Source of the DNA: JBBCJM01 sp037190175
GTDB lineage: Bacteria; Pseudomonadota; Alphaproteobacteria; Rhodobacterales; Rhodobacteraceae
Direction of reading: 5' to 3'
Length of the DNA: 15,490 nt
NCBI GenBank assembly: GCA_037190175.1
Contig: JBBCJM010000113.1
Span: forward strand, 1 to 15,490
Part shown: one piece after another, positions 12,895-15,490 of the stretch
How positions within the stretch are numbered: position 1 is the first letter of the stretch
How the letters are laid out: every line of letters begins with the position of its first letter
Position numbers and translations under genes: made by a program
Notes under the pieces: model-generated
The model's input: only the letters and a program-made list of their open reading frames with translations
Databases searched by the model: none
Told to the model about the DNA's origin: nothing

Positions 12895-13697
12895 TGGAGG
12901 CCTGCATCGTCATCCCCGCCCGCTACGCCAGCACCCGCTATCCGGCCAAACCGCTCGCGCTGTTGCGCGGCGCCTCCGGCACGCCGCGCACGCTGCTCGA
13001 ACGCAGCGTGATGGCGGCGCGGGCGGCGGCCCGAGGCACGATTCCGGTCTTCGTCGCCACCGACGACGCCCGCATCGCCGCCGAGGCGCAAAGGATCGGC
13101 GCCGAGGTGATCATGACGCCGGAGTCCTGCCGCAACGGCACCGAGCGGGTGGCCGAGGCCATCGCCCGGGCGGGGATCTCGCCGCAGATCGTGGTCAACC
13201 TGCAAGGCGATGCCCCGCTGACCCCGCCGCATTTCGTCACCGCGCTGATCGACAGCTTGCGCGCCGATCCCGGCATCGGCATGGCCACCCCATGCTTGCG
13301 CTGCGAACCGGAGGTGGTGGAGAACCTGCTGGCCGACCGCCGCGCAGGGCGGGTCGGGGCCACGACGGTGGTGTTCGGGCACAGCGGCGATGCGCTCTAT
13401 TTCTCGAAAGAGGTGCTGCCCTTCACCAATGGCCGCGGCGTGGTCGATGGCACGGTGCCGGTGTTCCACCATGTCGGCGTCTACGCCTATCGCCCCGCCG
13501 CGCTGGCCGCCTATCGCGGCTGGGAGCCGGGACCCTTGGAGACGCTGGAGGGGCTGGAGCAGTTGCGCTTCCTGGAAAACGGCCATCCCGTGCGGGTGGT
13601 CGAGGTCACGGCCCCCGGCGCGGTGTTCTGGGAGCTGAACAACCCCTCGGACGTGCCGCTGATCGAGGGCTATCTGGCGCGCACCGGGCAGGACTGA
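12894..13697 (+). CDS. kdsB: KdsB, CMP-Kdo synthetase
   Basis: A 267-residue cytidylyltransferase that activates Kdo with CTP to CMP-Kdo, the donor for GT30 enzymes such as those encoded at 4997-7551. Seen: IPARYASTRYPAKPL at 7-21, VATDDARI at 54-61, NGTERVAEA at 81-89, VNLQGDAPLTPP at 101-112 (Asp106 expected to bind Mg), ALYFSKEVLPF at 167-177, HHVGVYAYR at 192-200 and GPLETLEGLEQLRFLENG at 213-230. Compared with E. coli KdsB, QGDEP is QGDAP, and the second metal-binding aspartate of VDTPED aligns with Asn249 in LNNPSD. I recall both changes as shared by Rhodobacterales KdsB proteins, so they are probably lineage features and not decay. GAAGGGG five bases before the ATG, inside kdsA, is the likely ribosome binding site. 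A sister specificity for another ulosonic acid is possible but less likely. Confidence 0.9.
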   Translation: MEACIVIPARYASTRYPAKPLALLRGASGTPRTLLERSVMAARAAARGTIPVFVATDDARIAAEAQRIGAEVIMTPESCRNGTERVAEAIARAGISPQIVVNLQGDAPLTPPHFVTALIDSLRADPGIGMATPCLRCEPEVVENLLADRRAGRVGATTVVFGHSGDALYFSKEVLPFTNGRGVVDGTVPVFHHVGVYAYRPAALAAYRGWEPGPLETLEGLEQLRFLENGHPVRVVEVTAPGAVFWELNNPSDVPLIEGYLARTGQD

Positions 13698-13864
13698 GCG
13701 GGCCGGGCCTGCCGCTGGCATGGGGCGGCGCCGCCTCCGGCACTGTGGTCCCGGTGGCGCGGGCACATTTCCGTCCCGGGCGGTCCATGCGCCTCTGTCG
13801 ACGCTTTCCCCGGTTCGCGCCCCTCGCGGTGCCGCTTTCTCCACAAAGGCAAAACCCCATCTGC

Positions 13865-13888
13865 GCGCAAAATAAATCCACTTTGCGC
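13865..13888. promoter_or_regulatory. Inverted repeat GCGCAAA-N10-TTTGCGC, possible operator
   Basis: Perfect seven-base arms (13865-13871 and 13882-13888) flank the AT-rich ATAAATCCAC. The spacing puts the arm centres about 17 bases apart, which suits a dimeric regulator better than an RNA hairpin. No regulator gene is adjacent, so the identity is unknown. Confidence 0.4.
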
Positions 13889-13911
13889 ACTGCTGCCGTC
13901 TTCCTTATTAC
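13883..13911 (+). promoter_or_regulatory. Weak candidate promoter for the phospholipase D-like gene
   Basis: TTGCGC (13883-13888), a 17-base spacer, then TATTAC (13906-13911): three and four matches to the consensus boxes. It overlaps the right arm of the inverted repeat at 13865-13888, as an operator site might. GATAAT (13916-13921) and TATTAT (13926-13931) are alternative -10 boxes without good -35 partners. Confidence 0.22.
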
Positions 13912-13913
13912 AT

Positions 13914-13934
13914 CCGATAATCTTGTATTATCGG
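13914..13934. other. Perfect stem-loop CCGATAAT-CTTGT-ATTATCGG
   Basis: Eight-base arms (13914-13921 and 13927-13934) surround a five-base loop. The low GC content of the arms is striking against the surrounding sequence. It could be an operator in DNA, or an RNA hairpin ending the kdsB transcript or standing at the start of the next leader; no T-run follows on either strand. Confidence 0.5.
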
Positions 13935-13977
13935 GCCTCTCCGCGCAGCCCTCGGGCATCGGCCTGCGCATGGGAAT

Positions 13978-13995
13978 GGCGGGGTGAACCCCGCC
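13978..13995. repeat. REP-like hairpin GGCGGGG-TGAA-CCCCGCC
   Basis: Perfect seven-base arms with a TGAA loop, continued by CTACGG. The unit CGGGGTGAACCCCGCCCTACGG resembles a palindromic intergenic repeat that I recall from many GC-rich proteobacterial genomes. Only one copy of this form is in the window. Confidence 0.45.
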
Positions 13996-14071
13996 CTACG
14001 GCGGCGGATACGGGCGGCCTTGCATGGGCCGGCAGGCGGGCGGCCTCCGGCGGCGGCGGGCGCAGCGGAGG

Positions 14072-14090
14072 GGGCGCCCCTACGGCGCCC
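14072..14090. other. GC hairpin GGGCGCC-CCTAC-GGCGCCC
   Basis: Perfect seven-base arms with a CCTAC loop. The CCTACGG string also follows the REP-like hairpin at 13978-13995, so both may belong to one composite repeat. It ends 62 bases before the ATG at 14153 and has no T-tract. Confidence 0.4.
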
Positions 14091-14152
14091 TTGCGCAAAG
14101 CCCCCCGGCGGGATCAATCTCGGGGACGACAGCGGCAACGGGAGTGCCGGGG

Positions 14153-15490
14153 ATGTTCGGATGGGTCGTGATCGCCGCGCTGGCCGCCGTCGGCGGATCG
14201 CTGGCCGCGGTGCTGGTGACCTGGGTCTACGGCCTGCTGGCGCGCCGGCCCCGGATCGCCCCCGTCTTCGCCCTGCCGCCCGAGGACGATGGCGGCCCGC
14301 TGGACCGCATGGTCGCCCCCCTGCTGGCCGAGCGCCCGGGCGAGGCGGGGCTGGCGCTGCTGGCCGAAAGCCGCGAGGCGCTGCGGGCGCGCATCCTGTC
14401 GGCCCGGCTGGCGGTGCGCTCGCTCGACCTGCTGTATTACACCTGGCGCGACGATGTGGCGGGGCAGCTGCTGCTGGCCGAGGTGCTGGCGGCGGCGGAC
14501 CGCGGCGTGCGGGTGCGGCTTCTGCTGGACGACGTGGGGGTGTCGAACCGCGACGAGGTGTTGCAGGGGCTCAGCCTGCATCCCCGCATCGCGGTGCGGC
14601 TGTTCAACCCGGCCCGCGCCCGCCCCGGCGGCCTGCGCCGCGGCATCGAGATCGTGCTGCGGATCCTCAGCATGACGCGGCGCATGCACAACAAGGCCTG
14701 GATCGCCGACGGCCGGCTGGCCATCGTCGGCGGGCGCAACATCGGGGATTCCTATTTCGACGCCTCGGAGCTGTCGAACTTCCGCGTTCTGGTTCTGCTG
14801 GCGGTCGGGCCGGTGGTGGAACAGGCGGCGGCGATCTTCGACCGCTTCTGGAACAGCGGGCTGGCGGTGCCGATCCGCACGCTCGCCGGCACCATCCGCG
14901 ACCCGGCCCGGCCCCGGGCGCTGCGGGCGCGGCTGGAGGGGCTGGCGGCGCGCTGGCCCGGCCACCCGCTGCTGGACTGGCGCGACGGCGGCGAGGGGCT
15001 GTCCGCCCCCTGGACCCCGGCCTTCCACTGGTGCGGCGAGGCGCGGATGCTGGCCGATCCGCCGGAAAAGGCCGCCGGGCGGCAGGGCGAGAACTGGATG
15101 ATGGAAACCCTGCTGCCAGTGCTGGAGGGCGCGCGGCGGCGGATCGTCATCGCCTCGCCCTATTTCGTGCCCGGTGCCAACGGCACGGCGCGGCTGATCG
15201 CCATCGCCCGGCGGGGGGTGCGGCTGCGGGTGCTGACCAATTCGCTGGCGGCGACCGATGTGGCGGTGGTGCACGGCGGCTATGCCCGCTACCGCAAGGC
15301 GCTGCTGGAAGGCGGGATCGCGCTGCACGAGCTGCGCCCCTCGTCGCGCAAGCGCCGCCTGTCGTTCCGCGGCAAGAGCCAGGCCAGCCTGCACACCAAG
15401 GCCTTCGCGGTGGATGGCGACCTGGGCTTCGTCGGCTCGCTGAACTTCGACCCGCGCTCGGCCTCGCTGAACACGGAAATGGGGGTGCTG
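14153..15490 (+). CDS. Phospholipase D/cardiolipin synthase-like protein (3' end outside the window)
   Basis: 446 residues are visible and the frame is still open at the edge. An N-terminal membrane segment (about 4-27) is followed by LLARRP, then two phospholipase D domains, each with a complete HKD motif: HNKAWIAD with His179, Lys181, Asp186, followed by GGRNIGDSYFD; and HTKAFAVD with His414, Lys416, Asp421, followed by GSLNFDPRSASLNTEMG. The GGRNIGDxYF signature is typical of ClsC-like cardiolipin synthases, which transfer a phosphatidyl group between phospholipids at the inner membrane. Probably no more than about 60 residues are missing. ATG 14153 has GGGAG eight bases upstream; the in-frame GTG at 14144 overlaps that site. 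It is separated from the glycan genes by 455 bases and is likely an independent envelope gene. Confidence 0.88.
   Translation, partial: MFGWVVIAALAAVGGSLAAVLVTWVYGLLARRPRIAPVFALPPEDDGGPLDRMVAPLLAERPGEAGLALLAESREALRARILSARLAVRSLDLLYYTWRDDVAGQLLLAEVLAAADRGVRVRLLLDDVGVSNRDEVLQGLSLHPRIAVRLFNPARARPGGLRRGIEIVLRILSMTRRMHNKAWIADGRLAIVGGRNIGDSYFDASELSNFRVLVLLAVGPVVEQAAAIFDRFWNSGLAVPIRTLAGTIRDPARPRALRARLEGLAARWPGHPLLDWRDGGEGLSAPWTPAFHWCGEARMLADPPEKAAGRQGENWMMETLLPVLEGARRRIVIASPYFVPGANGTARLIAIARRGVRLRVLTNSLAATDVAVVHGGYARYRKALLEGGIALHELRPSSRKRRLSFRGKSQASLHTKAFAVDGDLGFVGSLNFDPRSASLNTEMGVL

Larger units (their letters stand above)
13698..14152. other. 455-base non-coding gap after kdsB
   Basis: No gene is supported here. 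It starts very GC-rich, with a perfect 12-base palindrome GGCGGCGCCGCC (13724-13735) that has no T-tract and so is a poor terminator. It then becomes locally AT-rich (about 13840-13935), with two inverted repeats, and turns GC-rich again with two hairpins before the next gene. TTGCGCAA at 14091-14098 is a perfect eight-base palindrome sharing the TTGCGC core of the repeat at 13865-13888. The AT-rich island is the likely control region for the downstream phospholipase D-like gene. Confidence 0.6.

Noticed and set aside
12894..13697. KdsB as a decayed enzyme because of the Asp to Asn change
   Set aside because: The frame is intact, other motifs are strong, it is coupled to kdsA, and the change appears lineage-wide as far as I recall.
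13724..13735. GGCGGCGCCGCC palindrome as a terminator of the kds operon
   Set aside because: No loop and no T-tract follow, and such palindromes are frequent at this GC content.
13698..13987. Plus-strand open frame continuing past kdsB
   Set aside because: It belongs to a different frame from KdsB, has no family features and runs through inverted repeats; treated as non-coding.
1..15490. CRISPR arrays, tRNA or rRNA genes, transposases, integrases
   Set aside because: No regularly spaced repeats, no tRNA-like or rRNA-like segments and no recombinase motifs were seen on either strand.

Overview
The window is very GC-rich DNA, with strong G/C preference at third codon positions and few gaps. 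It most likely comes from an alphaproteobacterium of the Rhodobacterales (Paracoccus/Rhodobacter relatives). The basis is the alphaproteobacterial form of KdsB (QGDAP instead of QGDEP), a DxD glycosyltransferase family that I recall as common in that order, and a GGATATTTG-type intergenic element, seen twice here, that I also recall from Rhodobacterales genomes. The taxonomic call is inference; there is no rRNA or other marker gene.

The window is a surface-glycan locus built around eight-carbon and nine-carbon ulosonic acids, in strand-alternating gene blocks. Block 1 (+, 177-2305) holds a UDP-glucuronate 4-epimerase-like enzyme and neuB. Block 2 (-, 3779-2310) holds a DxD glycosyltransferase-like protein and a SAM methyltransferase. 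Block 3 (+, 3876-7551) holds neuC, coupled by 4-base ATGA overlaps to two consecutive GT30 (WaaA/KdtA-like) glycosyltransferases. Block 4 (-, 10900-7572) holds a second DxD glycosyltransferase-like protein, neuA, an SDR and a Gfo/Idh/MocA oxidoreductase, all overlapping by 4 to 8 bases. Block 5 (+, 11102-13697) is kdsD-kdsA-kdsB. A structured 455-base gap follows, then a two-HKD phospholipase D/cardiolipin synthase-like gene that runs off the right edge.

Together these encode a complete route from UDP-GlcNAc to a CMP-activated nonulosonic acid (neuC, neuB, neuA), although the three genes lie in three different transcription blocks. They also encode most of the route from ribulose 5-phosphate to CMP-Kdo (kdsD, kdsA, kdsB; the phosphatase kdsC is not here). 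Two accessory oxidoreductases are coupled to neuA. No recognisable sialyltransferase family is visible; the only transferases for CMP-ulosonates are the two GT30 proteins, which are different from each other and each depart from family motifs. The main hypothesis is that one of them transfers the nonulosonic acid, or joins it to Kdo, instead of performing ordinary lipid A Kdo transfer.

No tRNA, rRNA, CRISPR array, transposase or phage gene was recognised.
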